NCBI GenBank assembly: GCA_018663815.1
Contig: JABJPQ010000413.1
Location: forward strand, 1-5,468
Direction of reading: 5' to 3'
Source of the DNA: Halobacteriovoraceae bacterium
Lineage (GTDB): Bacteria > Bdellovibrionota > Bacteriovoracia > Bacteriovoracales > Bacteriovoracaceae
Length of the DNA stretch: 5,468 nt
Below are positions 5,459 to 5,468 of this stretch, piece by piece. The notes under the pieces were generated by a model. The model had not been told where the DNA came from. It searched no databases and was given only the letters and a program-made list of their open reading frames with translations. Numbering within the stretch: the first letter of the stretch is position 1; the number at the start of each line of letters is the position of its first letter. The position numbers and the translations under genes were made by a program.

Positions 5459-5468
5459 ATGCGAAACG
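5459..5468 (+). CDS. Start of a gene running off the window (Met-Arg-Asn...)
   Basis: Only ATG CGA AAC G is visible. The start is supported by AAAAGGAA at 5445-5452, spaced about seven bases before ATG 5459, and by a candidate promoter just upstream. It is divergent from the minus-strand pair, sharing the 272-base intergenic region. Nothing can be said of the product. Confidence 0.55.

Overview
The window is AT-rich (by eye well under 40% GC), densely coded, with Shine-Dalgarno (SD) sites in front of most genes. It encodes two signal-peptide proteins that look like outer-membrane barrels and a PilZ-type protein, so the host is a Gram-negative bacterium. The protein style and base composition would fit the Bdellovibrionota (Bacteriovorax/Halobacteriovorax-like predators). 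That placement is an impression from composition and gene style and is not proven by any marker here.

Positions 1-3809 (+) look like one operon. It starts with the 3' part of a PaaK/LuxE-type adenylate-forming ligase whose beginning lies outside the window. Next come a class II fructose-bisphosphate aldolase of the E. coli FbaA type, an NAD(P)-dependent aldehyde dehydrogenase that overlaps the aldolase stop codon by 8 bases, and a small PilZ-like protein 10 bases further on. A weak hairpin with a T-rich tail closes the unit. The aldolase and dehydrogenase are probably translationally coupled. One untested reading is that the dehydrogenase oxidises glyceraldehyde-3-phosphate or another short aldehyde close to the aldolase reaction. 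The other is that it belongs with the ligase in acyl/aldehyde metabolism. The PilZ protein may add c-di-GMP-linked control, but its second binding motif is degenerate.

Positions 3870-4406 (+) encode a small exported protein with a GTG start and no clear SD. It meets, tail to tail with only 2 bases between stop codons, a minus-strand pair: a 78-residue unknown protein (5186-4950) followed, with a 17-base overlap, by a small outer-membrane beta-barrel protein (4966-4409).

Positions 5187-5458 are a divergent intergenic region. It holds the leader of the minus-strand pair (a stem-loop and a perfect SD) and a candidate promoter plus SD for a plus-strand gene of which only the first 10 bases are visible. 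No tRNA, rRNA, CRISPR, transposase or phage gene was seen. I found no convincing new defence or mobile system. The most unusual thing is the gene mix of the first operon and its possible translational control.
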